Positions 17,431-27,009 of a stretch of DNA of 64,000 nucleotides are shown here, piece by piece (the first letter of the stretch is position 1; every line of letters begins with the position of its first letter). This DNA comes from Candidatus Poribacteria bacterium. Lineage in GTDB: Bacteria; Poribacteria; WGA-4E; WGA-3G. A model generated the notes under the pieces. It was not told the origin of the DNA. It saw only the letters and a program-made list of their open reading frames with translations, and did no database searches. Both the position numbers and the translations under genes were made by a program. The DNA is taken from the NCBI GenBank assembly GCA_022827185.1, contig JAJDTM010000015.1, positions 62,001 through 126,000 on the forward strand, written 5' to 3'.

Positions 17431-20265
17431 ATGTTCCAAAATATGCTAACAAAAGTCTTCGGTAGTAAAGAAGACCGAGACGTCAAAAAGTATCGTGATA
17501 TTGTTGAAGCGGTCAACCAACGCGAACCCCAAATCAAAAGACTCACAGATGCAAAACTGCAATCCAAAACACTTGAATTTCGTCAAAAGTTAGAGACAGG
17601 TGCATCGCTTGATGAACTGCTACCCGACGCCTTTGCTGTCGTCCGAGAAGCAGCCGTGCGGACGTTAAAACAACGCCACTACGATGTCCAAATTATGGGA
17701 GGCGCAGCACTCCATCAAGGCTGCATCGCGGAGATGCGGACCGGTGAAGGTAAAACGCTTACCTCAACGCTTGCTGTCTATCTCAACGCACTCACCGGCA
17801 AAGGTGTCCATGTCGCCACTGTTAACGACTATCTCGCACGTCGTGATGCGGAATGGATGGGAAAAATCTATAACTTCCTCGGACTCTCCGTTGGACTCAC
17901 CCTCAATCTAATACCATACGAACAGAAAAAACTCGGATACAAGGCGGACATCACCTACGGTGTTCACAGCGAGTTTGGATTCAATTACTTGCACGATAAC
18001 AGTGCCCTCTCGCTTGACGCGAAGGTACAACGCGGGCACGCATACGCGATCCTTGATGAAGTCGATAGTATTCTCATTGACGAGGCACGGACACCGCTCA
18101 TTATCTCAATTGCCGCCGGTAAACCCGCTGAACTTTACAAGCAAGTTAACAGCGTTGTCACACACCTCAAAGAAGGCGAACATTTCCAGATTGACCAGCA
18201 AGGGAAGTCTCGCGGCAGTGTAACCCTCACCGATGAAGGCGTTGAGGACGTTGAACGTCGGCTCGGCGTAGGAAATCTTTATGAACATACCAATATCGCG
18301 ATGGTGCATCACGTCAATCAGGCACTCACCGCACAACACCTCTATAAACGCGATGTCGATTATCTTGTCGAAAATGGGGAAGTCCTCCTCGTTGATGAAT
18401 TCACCGGACGCAAACAGATCGGTAGACGGTTAAGCGAGGGGTTACACCAAGCGATTGAGGCGAAGGAACGCGTGAAAATCGTTCAGGAAAACGAAACGAG
18501 TGCCAAGATTACCTACCAGAACTACTTCCGCATGTACGATAAACTCGCCGGTATGACAGGTACCGCCGCCACTGAGGCGAACGAATTTGCGCATATCTAC
18601 GGGTTAGAAGTTGCTGTTATCCCTACGAATGAACCCATGATACGGGTTGATAATTCCGACCAGATTTATGCGACTGAGGATGCGAAGTATGACGCTGTCT
18701 TGCAAGATATCGTCGAAGAGCACGAAAAAGGGCGCCCGATACTCGTTGGAACAGTCTCGATTGAAAACTCTGAGAAATTGAGTAAGATGCTCAGAACCAA
18801 ACACCGAGACATTAAGCACCAAGTTTTGAACGCTAAGGAGCACGCACACGAAGCCGATATTATCGCACAAGCGGGTATCCCAGGTGCTGTGACAATCGCT
18901 ACGAATATGGCAGGTCGCGGTGTAGACATCCTACTCGGCGGGAACCCGGAAGGCTTAGCAAAGGAGACGCTCCGAAAACAGAAGGTGAAGGTAGAAGAAC
19001 TACCGCCAGAGTCCGAAAAATATCAGGCTGCACTCGAAGAAGCGGAAGCGATTTGTAACGAGAACAAGGAGAAAGTGTTAGCCGCAGGCGGTCTCCATAT
19101 CGTCGGCACAGAACGCCATGAGTCGCGCCGTATTGATAACCAGCTCCGTGGACGTTCTGGCAGACAAGGCGATCCAGGCTCGTCCCGATTTTATCTTTCC
19201 CTTGAAGACGAATTGATGCGAAAATTCGGTTCCGAACGTTTGCAAGGGTTGATGACCCGCGTCGGAATGGACGAAGAGGTGCCATTAGAACACCCGTGGG
19301 TTACCAAATCCATCGAAAAAGCACAGACGCGTGTCGAGCAGATGCACTTTGAGGTTCGGAAAAATCTTCTGAAGTTTGACGATGTTATGGATTCACAGCG
19401 CGACACCATCTATACCTTGCGCGACACTGTCTTGGCATCCGCGACCGACATGTCAGTATTGTTAGGGGATGAAGCGGCATCAGAAACGGACGCACCGGCA
19501 TCGCCAGAAAGTGCAAGTATCCCAGAAGAGAGTGGACTCGCAGCACTCGCTGACAAAGACGGTAAACCCCCTGCCACGCTCAAAACAACAATCTGGCAGA
19601 TGATTGAGCGGGTTGTTGAGGATGCGGTCGATGACAATCTACCCGAAAAGGGCGGAAACACGCTTGAAAATCCCGAAAGATATGAACAGTGGTTGAAGCA
19701 CAAGTTTCCAATCGAACCGATTTGGAATCCGCCATTGGCACAAGCGAGTCTGAACGAAGTTGAGGAACAGACGTTGGCGGTCCTACGCGAGACTTATGAA
19801 CAACGCGAGACCGAACTCGGACCAGAAATGATGCGCCTCCTTGAACGACTGCTGCTTCTCGATAGAATTGATGATCACTGGAAAGATCACCTCCATAATA
19901 TTGACTACATCGAGGAAGGTATCCGTTTCGGCGCGGGATACGGCGGTAAAGACCCAATTGTCGTCTTTAAAAATGAGGCGCTCGCGGTCTTTGAGAGTAT
20001 GTATCAGCAAATTGAGGAAGAGGTGAGCGAATTCATCTTTAAATCTCAGGTCAACACACAAGCACCGCGCAGCGCGCCGGGTCGGCGTACAGGTGGACGG
20101 CGTAGACAACCGCCGAGACGTGCCCAATCAAACAGGGCAACTTCAGCGAGTGATCAAGCCGAATTCGCTTCGCAACAGGCGATGGGGAATATGCCGAAGG
20201 TCGGTAGGAATGCTCCTTGCCCGTGTGGAAGTGGTAAGAAATATAAACGGTGCCACGGCGCGTAA
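17431..20265 (+). CDS. secA: Protein translocase subunit SecA
   Basis: 944 residues, the usual size. It carries the motor motifs: Walker A M-R-T-G-E-G-K-T at 102-109, DEAD box D-E-V-D at 209-212 followed by [10 protein letters not shown], and [10 protein letters not shown] and [12 protein letters not shown] in the second motor domain. The C-terminus is a SEC-C zinc site [13 protein letters not shown], which binds SecB or ribosomes. An Ala/Ser/Glu-rich insertion at ~675-710 is longer than in E. coli. SecA drives export through SecYEG and would export the many signal-peptide proteins in this window. Confidence 0.98.
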   Translation: MFQNMLTKVFGSKEDRDVKKYRDIVEAVNQREPQIKRLTDAKLQSKTLEFRQKLETGASLDELLPDAFAVVREAAVRTLKQRHYDVQIMGGAALHQGCIAEMRTGEGKTLTSTLAVYLNALTGKGVHVATVNDYLARRDAEWMGKIYNFLGLSVGLTLNLIPYEQKKLGYKADITYGVHSEFGFNYLHDNSALSLDAKVQRGHAYAILDEVDSILIDEARTPLIISIAAGKPAELYKQVNSVVTHLKEGEHFQIDQQGKSRGSVTLTDEGVEDVERRLGVGNLYEHTNIAMVHHVNQALTAQHLYKRDVDYLVENGEVLLVDEFTGRKQIGRRLSEGLHQAIEAKERVKIVQENETSAKITYQNYFRMYDKLAGMTGTAATEANEFAHIYGLEVAVIPTNEPMIRVDNSDQIYATEDAKYDAVLQDIVEEHEKGRPILVGTVSIENSEKLSKMLRTKHRDIKHQVLNAKEHAHEADIIAQAGIPGAVTIATNMAGRGVDILLGGNPEGLAKETLRKQKVKVEELPPESEKYQAALEEAEAICNENKEKVLAAGGLHIVGTERHESRRIDNQLRGRSGRQGDPGSSRFYLSLEDELMRKFGSERLQGLMTRVGMDEEVPLEHPWVTKSIEKAQTRVEQMHFEVRKNLLKFDDVMDSQRDTIYTLRDTVLASATDMSVLLGDEAASETDAPASPESASIPEESGLAALADKDGKPPATLKTTIWQMIERVVEDAVDDNLPEKGGNTLENPERYEQWLKHKFPIEPIWNPPLAQASLNEVEEQTLAVLRETYEQRETELGPEMMRLLERLLLLDRIDDHWKDHLHNIDYIEEGIRFGAGYGGKDPIVVFKNEALAVFESMYQQIEEEVSEFIFKSQVNTQAPRSAPGRRTGGRRRQPPRRAQSNRATSASDQAEFASQQAMGNMPKVGRNAPCPCGSGKKYKRCHGA

Positions 20266-20385
20266 AACGTTAAAAGTCCGTAAAGTGTTCTCAAGTCTAT
20301 AAAGTTAAAAGAAGGCTTGCACGCTCTACAACTTTCCGATTTTAACTCACTTTAGCACATTTCGTAACTTTAATGGAGAACACCT

Positions 20386-20583
20386 TTGAATTCTGAAAAC
20401 GCGTATACACTCTCGAAAACGCTGCTTGACATTCTCGCGTGTCCGGCATGTAAGGGTGGCATAGAACACGATGAAACGGCACAGAAACTCGTGTGCATCG
20501 GTGAGTGTCAACGTCGCTATCCGATCCGAGACGGTATTCCGGTAATGCTGATCGATGAAGCAGAATTGCCTAACCAAGAATAG
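20386..20583 (+). CDS. Trm112/YcaR-family small zinc protein
   Basis: 65 residues with L-L-D-I-L-A-C-P-A-C-K-G, a second Cys region (V-C-I-G-E-C) and Y-P-I-R-D-G-I-P-V-M-L, the Trm112p/UPF0434 signature. TTG start at 20,386 with GGAG at 20,375-20,378. Family members act as small partners or activators of methyltransferases, or are of unknown role in bacteria. Confidence 0.9.
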   Translation: MNSENAYTLSKTLLDILACPACKGGIEHDETAQKLVCIGECQRRYPIRDGIPVMLIDEAELPNQE

Positions 20584-20751
20584 GACTAATGTAGAAAGCC
20601 GATAGCCCAGATCCGTTTAGAATTAATCAGAAATCACCGCGGGCGGATAGAATATTTTAAGATAACGTACGCAGCATCTATTGCGTCGAAATTAACCAGA
20701 GACCATCGTGAAACGAAGTGGAACGATGAGCGGAGGCCCATATTTAAAAAG

Positions 20752-21993
20752 ATGAAAATTCTATTTTTGAGCCTCCGGTGTCCGTATCCACCGCATCGGG
20801 GTGATCGGATCCGGTCGTACAACTTTATCAAGCAACTCTCGAAACAACATGCCGTAACACTCGTTTATTTTGCAGAGTCTGAAACCGATATCGAATCAGC
20901 AAAACATTTAGAACCGTTCTGTGAACGCATAGAGTGGGTCCGTTTCCATCGTCCTTTTGCCCTCCTGAATGCAGGTGTTCACTGTTTATCAAAACATCCG
21001 CTCCAGCTGCACTACTGGTACGCACCGCAGATGCAACGCAGGATTAACGCACTCCTCACACAGGAGCGTTTTGAACTGATTCACGCGCAGCTCTTTCGGA
21101 TGGGGCAATATGTGACAGAGGTCCAAGGTCCCACTAAAGTCTTAGATTTGTGTGATTCGTTGGCACTGAATCTCAGTCGCCGCGCCGAACTTGAAAGCAA
21201 TCCTTGGCTTGCGAAAATAAAATTAGATTGCACTCCAAAACGTTTTTTGGTAAAATTAGAGGAAAAGCGGGTACGGCGTTACGAAGTCGATATTATGAAG
21301 GCTTTTGATTGCGGCACCGTTGTCGCACGTTTCGATCGCGACTATCTGCTGGCACAAGATGATAGTTTGAATCTATCAATCGTGCCGATGGGCGTTGATC
21401 TCGGCTACTTTCAACCGAATCCGATAACGCAACCCGCGCCGATGCTACTCTTTACGGGGACGATGAACTACTTTCCGAACGCCGATGCTGCAATCTATTT
21501 CTGTGATGAGGTGTTCCCCCGAATTCGAGAACGGCATCCGAAAGCGTGCTTTTACGTCGTCGGTAATCATCCATCGGAGCCTGTGAAACGGCTTGAAGCA
21601 CACGAGGGTGTGACTGTTACCGGTTATGTACCGGATGTCCGTCCCTATTTTGAAAAAGCATCGGTTTTTGTTGCCCCGTTACGCGCCGGGTCGGGCATAC
21701 AAACCAAAAATTTGGAGGCGATGGCGATGGGTGTCCCCGTTGTCACGACTTCCGTCGGCGCGATGGGTTTGGAAGCAGATATCGGCAAGGAGCTGCTCGT
21801 CGCTGACACACCCGCAGATTTTGCCGAACAGGTCATTCATTTACTTGATAACAAACGCTTACGAAAAACCCTTGCACAAACTGCCAGAACCCGCGTCGAA
21901 AACAGTTATAGTTGGGAGGCTATCGGAGAACGTCTAAAGCACGTCTATGCACAAGCAGGCGAAACGCCGGAATTTGAAGCAACCTCACAATAG
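20752..21993 (+). CDS. Glycosyltransferase family 4, TIGR03087-like
   Basis: 413 residues with GT-B architecture: N-terminal M-K-I-L-F-L-S-L-R-C-P-Y-P-P and G-D-R-I-R-S-Y-N, and a C-terminal donor half with F-T-G-T-M-N-Y-F-P-N-A-D-A and P-L-R-A-G-S-G-I-Q-T-K-N-L-E-A-M-A-M-G-V-P. This is the pattern of the sugar transferase associated with exopolysaccharide/PEP-CTERM loci (TIGR03087). It heads the polysaccharide block with the dehydratase and initiating transferase that follow. A paralogue is at 46,975-48,174. Confidence 0.9.
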   Translation: MKILFLSLRCPYPPHRGDRIRSYNFIKQLSKQHAVTLVYFAESETDIESAKHLEPFCERIEWVRFHRPFALLNAGVHCLSKHPLQLHYWYAPQMQRRINALLTQERFELIHAQLFRMGQYVTEVQGPTKVLDLCDSLALNLSRRAELESNPWLAKIKLDCTPKRFLVKLEEKRVRRYEVDIMKAFDCGTVVARFDRDYLLAQDDSLNLSIVPMGVDLGYFQPNPITQPAPMLLFTGTMNYFPNADAAIYFCDEVFPRIRERHPKACFYVVGNHPSEPVKRLEAHEGVTVTGYVPDVRPYFEKASVFVAPLRAGSGIQTKNLEAMAMGVPVVTTSVGAMGLEADIGKELLVADTPADFAEQVIHLLDNKRLRKTLAQTARTRVENSYSWEAIGERLKHVYAQAGETPEFEATSQ

Positions 21994-22078
21994 CATTCCA
22001 AAGGCTGACGACGCGGCAGTGCCAGTCGCCAGAAAGATAAGCGAAACCTTGATCATTAAAAATTCTTGAGGACAGAAT

Positions 22079-24094
22079 ATGGATAAACCGAAAATAAAGT
22101 GGAGTTCTTTAGTTGTTGTTGATGTAATTCTTATTAATACTGCGTTTCTATTCGCTTACCTAACCAGCCTGCAATTCGGTTTTGACCTCTTAAAACAGTC
22201 AACACCGTTTTCTGCCGTATTGCAGAACGCAAACATCCCCGCTTATCAGCATTTTTTCTTCATCGCTGCTGTTGTCACGATAGTCCGCATCGGTTTTCTA
22301 TTGGGATTCAACCTTTATAAACCGATGTGGCAACACGCTGCCGCTCAGGAATTCCGTAAACTCGGTACTGCAATCATATTGGCGACGATCGGACTCATCG
22401 GGCTTTCGATGCTACTGAAAATCGCATGGGTGCTATTTTTGATTGATGGCTTCTATAACTTCGCACTTATCGGATTTACCAAATTCTCTAAACAAATCTT
22501 TCAAAAAGATAGACGGGTGGTCAGCGTAAGTCCTGAGAATACCAAAGATTCAGACGGTGTGAACGGCTTATCCAATCTACCGACGCGAAAACCGCCAACA
22601 AAAGTCCTCATTGTCGGTGCTGGTGAAACAGGGATCGGGGTCTTACGCGAGCTGAGAAATCATCCCGAAAAAGGGTATGTACCGATAGGTTTCATTGACG
22701 ACGCGCCCCGTAAACTCGGGAGAACCGTCGCAGGACTTGAAGTGCTCGGCACTACCAGGGACCTGACGTATATCGCCCGAAAACGAGAGATTGACGAGGT
22801 CGTCATCGCTATCCCTTCAGCCCCTGGCGGGAAAATTCGTGAGATTATTCGGCAGTGTGAATACCGTGGATGCCAATTCAAAATAGTCCCGAACATTCAT
22901 GCGATCCTTGAAGGGCGTGCAAGTGTCAGCCACATCCGAGAAGTCCGATTTGAGGATCTTCTGAACCGTTCGATCTCTGAAATGGACATGGCTGAGGTCT
23001 CTAAATACCTCTCTGGCAAACGCGTGATGGTAACAGGTGCCGGGGGGTCCATCGGGTCTGAGCTCTGCCGACAGGTCGCGAAACTGGATCCTGAACTCCT
23101 TATTCTCTTCGGGCGCGGTGAGAACAGTATCTATCACACGGATATAGAACTCCGCGAATTCGAGCCGGAGCTGAACCGCGCTTTAATTATCGGCGATATT
23201 CGAGACAACGCCAAGGTCTCCCAAATTACGCGTAAATATCGCCCGCATATTATCTTCCATGCCGCTGCGCACAAACATGTCAAGTTCATGGAGAACCATC
23301 CCGACGAAGCCGTCAAAAACAACATCCTCGGCACCCAAAACCTGATTGATGCCGCGATTAAACACAACGTAGAGGCATTTATCCTCGTCTCATCTGATAA
23401 AGCGGTGAACCCAACGAGCGTTTACGGGGCTTCCAAACGTGTGACGGAGAAATTGATTCAGTGCAAGGCGAAGCAGAACGGCACACGCTTCATCGCAGTT
23501 CGTTTCGGGAACGTCATCGGTAGTCGCGCAAGTGTCCTTCCGAATTTCAAACGTCAAATCGCGAAGGGGGGTCCTGTCACGGTTACACATCGTGAAGCGA
23601 CACGCTATTTCATGACGATCCCTGAAGCTGTCCAACTCCTTATCCAAGCGGGTGCCATGGGGAATGGCGGCGAAATTCTGATGTTAGACATGGGAGAACC
23701 GATCAAAATCCTTGACCTCGCCCAAGACCTCATCCGCCTCTCTGGACTTGAGGTGGACAGGGATATCAAGATCGCATTTACAGGTTTAGAACCCGGCGAG
23801 AAGTTATATGAAGAACTCCTTACACCGAAAGAAGGCGTTACAGCGACAAAGCATCAGCGTATCTTTGTAGCACAATTAGAGGCGATTGAGGAACGGCAAC
23901 TCCTCTCTCAGATTAATGAACTCTCGCAGCTCGCAGACGGACTCGACGCGGAAGGGATTGTCGCGAAATTCCAAGACTTGGTGCCGACATATCAGCCGAA
24001 CCGCGCATTCATTACAGAAACGGATACAGATAGCGGGTCTGAGATTGTTCAATTCCCCGCGGAAACGAAAACCGCTACCACAAATCGCCGTTAG
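22079..24094 (+). CDS. FlaA1/CapD-type nucleotide-sugar 4,6-dehydratase (polysaccharide biosynthesis)
   Basis: 671 residues: N-terminal membrane spans (~10-35, 57-80, 98-130), a first Rossmann domain with G-A-G-E-T-G (180-185) and a second SDR domain with T-G-A-G-G-S-I-G-S (319-327). Catalytic residues S-D-K (439-441) and Y-x-x-x-K (Y449, K453) are present; many large WbpM-type relatives have Met in place of this Tyr. It likely converts UDP-GlcNAc to a 4-keto-6-deoxy sugar at the inner membrane for capsule, O-antigen or glycosylation. It ends 13 bases before a GC-rich hairpin. Confidence 0.92.
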   Translation: MDKPKIKWSSLVVVDVILINTAFLFAYLTSLQFGFDLLKQSTPFSAVLQNANIPAYQHFFFIAAVVTIVRIGFLLGFNLYKPMWQHAAAQEFRKLGTAIILATIGLIGLSMLLKIAWVLFLIDGFYNFALIGFTKFSKQIFQKDRRVVSVSPENTKDSDGVNGLSNLPTRKPPTKVLIVGAGETGIGVLRELRNHPEKGYVPIGFIDDAPRKLGRTVAGLEVLGTTRDLTYIARKREIDEVVIAIPSAPGGKIREIIRQCEYRGCQFKIVPNIHAILEGRASVSHIREVRFEDLLNRSISEMDMAEVSKYLSGKRVMVTGAGGSIGSELCRQVAKLDPELLILFGRGENSIYHTDIELREFEPELNRALIIGDIRDNAKVSQITRKYRPHIIFHAAAHKHVKFMENHPDEAVKNNILGTQNLIDAAIKHNVEAFILVSSDKAVNPTSVYGASKRVTEKLIQCKAKQNGTRFIAVRFGNVIGSRASVLPNFKRQIAKGGPVTVTHREATRYFMTIPEAVQLLIQAGAMGNGGEILMLDMGEPIKILDLAQDLIRLSGLEVDRDIKIAFTGLEPGEKLYEELLTPKEGVTATKHQRIFVAQLEAIEERQLLSQINELSQLADGLDAEGIVAKFQDLVPTYQPNRAFITETDTDSGSEIVQFPAETKTATTNRR

Positions 24095-24106
24095 TCCTAT
24101 AAAGTA

Positions 24107-24137
24107 CAGCAGGCGGGGTTTCAAACCCCGCCTGCTG
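24107..24137. repeat. GCAGGCGGGG palindrome without flanking ends
   Basis: A 15-bp perfect stem CAGCAGGCGGGGTTT / AAACCCCGCCTGCTG with a one-base centre. It shares its core with the palindromes at 38,916, 40,628 and 63,197 but lacks the AGGACTTACGCA ends. Its place after the dehydratase gene allows a role in mRNA processing or attenuation, without evidence of a T run. Confidence 0.75.
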
Positions 24138-24173
24138 CAGGTAGCAAGTTAGGTTGTAAGGTAGGGTAATCGC

Positions 24174-24821
24174 ATGCCGCAAACCGTAGACACCCCAGAT
24201 GTTATTATCGACCCCAAACGTACTTCGGGGAAACGGACATTTGATCTCGTGTTTGCGATTATCGCACTTCTGCTTTTGTCTCCCCTTTTTTTGCTTGGCA
24301 GTCTGCTCGCAAAGCTCCAATCGAAAGGACCGGTGTTTTATAAAGCCAAGCGGGTGGGAAAGGACGAAGCCGTCTTTGAGATGTATAAATTCAGGACAAT
24401 GGTGGTCAACGCCGATACACTCGGCGGCAGCTTGACAACCTATCGAGATACACGGATCACACCCATCGGTAGGTTCTTGAGATGGACGAAACTTGACGAA
24501 CTTCCAAACTTAATCAACGTTATCAAAGGAGAGATGAGCCTCATCGGACCGCGTCCAGAGGCTCCCGCTTACGTTAAATACTACACGGAAACCCAGAAAC
24601 AGGTGCTACAGGTGAAACCGGGGATGACCGGTCCCTCACAACTCGCGAACCGTGATGAGGAAGAGAAACTCAAAGGGCAACAGGATGCGGAGCATTACTA
24701 CATCACAGAGTTGATGCCCAAAAAACTCGCTCTGGACCTTCACTATGTCGCAACACAGCGCATCGCCTCCGATATAGGATGGTTGTTAAAAACATTTTGG
24801 GCTGTCATTGTTAGGCGGTGA
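24174..24821 (+). CDS. Undecaprenyl-phosphate sugar phosphotransferase (bacterial sugar transferase)
   Basis: 215 residues: cytoplasmic N-terminus, one membrane helix (~20-42), then the catalytic domain with Y-K-F-R-T-M, R-W-T-K-L-D-E-L-P-N-L-I-N-V and G-E-M-S-L-I-G-P-R-P-E. This short WcaJ/PglC-like form starts lipid-linked glycan assembly by moving a phosphosugar to undecaprenyl phosphate. It follows the dehydratase that probably makes its substrate. Confidence 0.92.
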   Translation: MPQTVDTPDVIIDPKRTSGKRTFDLVFAIIALLLLSPLFLLGSLLAKLQSKGPVFYKAKRVGKDEAVFEMYKFRTMVVNADTLGGSLTTYRDTRITPIGRFLRWTKLDELPNLINVIKGEMSLIGPRPEAPAYVKYYTETQKQVLQVKPGMTGPSQLANRDEEEKLKGQQDAEHYYITELMPKKLALDLHYVATQRIASDIGWLLKTFWAVIVRR

Positions 24822-24951
24822 TAGCACCCACACCTTTTTCTGGTGCTCCCCCAGACCCGGGAAGTTGTGTGTTGTAAATCCATTAAACCTGTAATTACCC
24901 GAATGTGCTGAAGCACATCGGAGTGGAAACTTAATACTTAAAAATAAAAAA

Positions 24952-25821
24952 ATGAAGAAAAAACGTGTTTTTATCATCTTAGGTAGTATCGTCGCCCTAT
25001 TTTTCTTGATGCTGGTTTTATTGCGCTCAATGGGCGGTAGCACATCAATTGGACAGAAAGTCGCTGTGATAGACATTCGGGGTATTATCTCCCGATCAGA
25101 CGCAACGATTAAACTCATTCACACCTATCGCGATGATCCGAGCATCAAAGCGATAGTGATTAGAATTGATTCACCCGGCGGCAGTGTCGCCCCTGTTCAG
25201 GAAATCTACAGCGAATTGGAAAAGATAGAGAAACCGATAGTCGCTTCAATGGGTGGCAGTGCAGCATCGGGCGGCTACTATATCGCTTGCGCTGCGGACA
25301 CAATTGTCGCAAATCCCGGCACGCTAACGGGTAGCATCGGCGTTATTATGCAATTCACACGGATGAAAGGTTTATACGATAAGGTCGGCTTAGAACATCA
25401 GGTCATTAAGAGCGGTGAATTCAAGGATACGGGGTCGCCTTTCCGAGGGTTGACAGAACAAGAACGGGCAGTGCTCCAAGCCACTGTAGATGATGTCTAC
25501 AACCAATTTGTGGATACGATTTTTGCGGCACGCGGCGACAAATTAACGCGTGCTGAGGTCGTTGAACTCGCAGATGGACGTATCTTCTCAGGAAAACAGG
25601 CGTTGGTGTCAAAACTACTGGACCGACTCGGCAATTTGCCTGATGCGATTAAAATCGCCGGAGCGTTAGCAGGTATTGAGGGCAAACCGAAGGTAATCCG
25701 TAAAGAGAAAAGGGCATCACTGTTTGAACAACTCGTCGGCATTGAACAGATACCTGCTTTGGATGAGATGTTCAGTCCGCCCGGTGTCACCTTCCGCTAT
25801 CAAATGCGCCTTGGCGACTAA
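24952..25821 (+). CDS. sppA: Signal peptide peptidase SppA, short 36-kDa type
   Basis: 289 residues with an N-terminal membrane anchor (residues 6-24) and one S49 protease domain. The Ser/Lys dyad is visible: S106 in A-A-S-G-G-Y-Y and K158 in G-E-F-K-D-T-G-S-P, 52 residues apart as in Bacillus SppA. It degrades cleaved signal peptides in or near the membrane. The short length is typical of the single-domain form. Confidence 0.93.
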   Translation: MKKKRVFIILGSIVALFFLMLVLLRSMGGSTSIGQKVAVIDIRGIISRSDATIKLIHTYRDDPSIKAIVIRIDSPGGSVAPVQEIYSELEKIEKPIVASMGGSAASGGYYIACAADTIVANPGTLTGSIGVIMQFTRMKGLYDKVGLEHQVIKSGEFKDTGSPFRGLTEQERAVLQATVDDVYNQFVDTIFAARGDKLTRAEVVELADGRIFSGKQALVSKLLDRLGNLPDAIKIAGALAGIEGKPKVIRKEKRASLFEQLVGIEQIPALDEMFSPPGVTFRYQMRLGD

Positions 25822-25845
25822 ATCTGCGCACCATGAGGCAGCAAG

Positions 25846-26958
25846 ATGGATGATACGTATCAAGTTAACCAAGACTGGAGAAAACTTGCAAGTCGGATTG
25901 TCAAGCCTCAACAGATTGTCCTTGTCATCGGCACAACCGATGTCGGAAAATCAACTTTTTGCCGTTTCTTAGCGGATTCAGCACTCGCAAAGTGCCTCAA
26001 AGTCGCCTGTGTGGATACAGACATCGGACAATCCCAAATCGGTCCCCCTACCACAATCGGAATAAAATCCTTCGCACCGGGCGAAAACCCCCAATTATCC
26101 GAAGCACAAGCACCGGTTTCAGATAGCAAACAAAATCGGACAGAGACCCCTGTCGTATTCGATGGCACCGCCGACCAGTTCTATTTTGTGGGCGATGTGT
26201 CGCCACAAGGACACTTGCTTGGACTCTTGGCAGGAACACGCTTGATGGTAGATAGCGCGCGTGAAGGGGACGCTGATTTCGTTGTTGTTGACACTACCGG
26301 CTATATTCACGATCCCCCTGCGGTTATTCTCAAACAACACAAAATCGAACTCATCAGACCGGATCACCTCGTCTGTATCGGACGTTCCACCGAACTGGAG
26401 CAGATAACGGCGTGCTACAGTCAACAGGCGTGGCTCAACATCCATTACCTACTTCCACATCGGAGTGTCCGCGTCAAAAGTAGTAAGATGCGCAGCCGGT
26501 ATCGCAAAGACCAATTTGATACCTACTTCTCCGATAGCGACGTACAACAGGTGCCTTTTGAACAGATTCGTGGTGGACGCACACCGTTTTTCATAGGACG
26601 CATCGCAAATGAGAAAGAGTTGGAAATCCTCTCTCGCCTCGCGGAAACGGAGGTTTACCACGCCGAATGGGGGAGCCGCACCTTATGCCTCATTGTCCCA
26701 AAATCGCTTTCTAAAGCGTCGATTACCCATATTAAAAATTACTTAAGCCTGACGCGCGTTACAGTAGAACTCCGTACCTATTTTGAACGCCGCTTGGTCG
26801 GGTTAATCGGTAGTACCGGTAATACTTATGCCATCGGGATTATTGAGGGTGTGGACTTCCAAAAGCGAGAACTCAGTATCCGCTGCCCTTTTTCAAACGT
26901 GGGTGATGCTGCGAAACATGCGTGTGCCATCCAATTCGGTAGTCACCAACTGAAATAA
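25846..26958 (+). CDS. Clp1/Grc3-type polynucleotide kinase-like P-loop protein
   Basis: 370 residues. An N-terminal P-loop domain shows G-T-T-D-V-G-K-S-T-F, then V-D-T-D-I-G-Q-S-Q-I-G-P-P-T and V-V-D-T-T-G-Y, which fits the CLP1_P domain of polynucleotide 5'-hydroxyl kinases (Clp1, Grc3/Nol9). The C-terminal half (from ~250) is a strand-rich domain. In eukaryotes and archaea these kinases phosphorylate RNA 5' ends; a bacterial role in RNA or DNA repair is inference. It begins 24 bases after sppA and is likely in its operon. Confidence 0.8.
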   Translation: MDDTYQVNQDWRKLASRIVKPQQIVLVIGTTDVGKSTFCRFLADSALAKCLKVACVDTDIGQSQIGPPTTIGIKSFAPGENPQLSEAQAPVSDSKQNRTETPVVFDGTADQFYFVGDVSPQGHLLGLLAGTRLMVDSAREGDADFVVVDTTGYIHDPPAVILKQHKIELIRPDHLVCIGRSTELEQITACYSQQAWLNIHYLLPHRSVRVKSSKMRSRYRKDQFDTYFSDSDVQQVPFEQIRGGRTPFFIGRIANEKELEILSRLAETEVYHAEWGSRTLCLIVPKSLSKASITHIKNYLSLTRVTVELRTYFERRLVGLIGSTGNTYAIGIIEGVDFQKRELSIRCPFSNVGDAAKHACAIQFGSHQLK

Positions 26959-27009
26959 AGCAGATAGATTGGATTGAACTGCAGCGGAAACCTAACGGAT
27001 AGACTCGGC

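Noticed and set aside
24107..24137. Intrinsic terminator after the dehydratase gene
   Set aside because: The stem is strong but no T run follows, and the same palindrome occurs elsewhere as a dispersed repeat.
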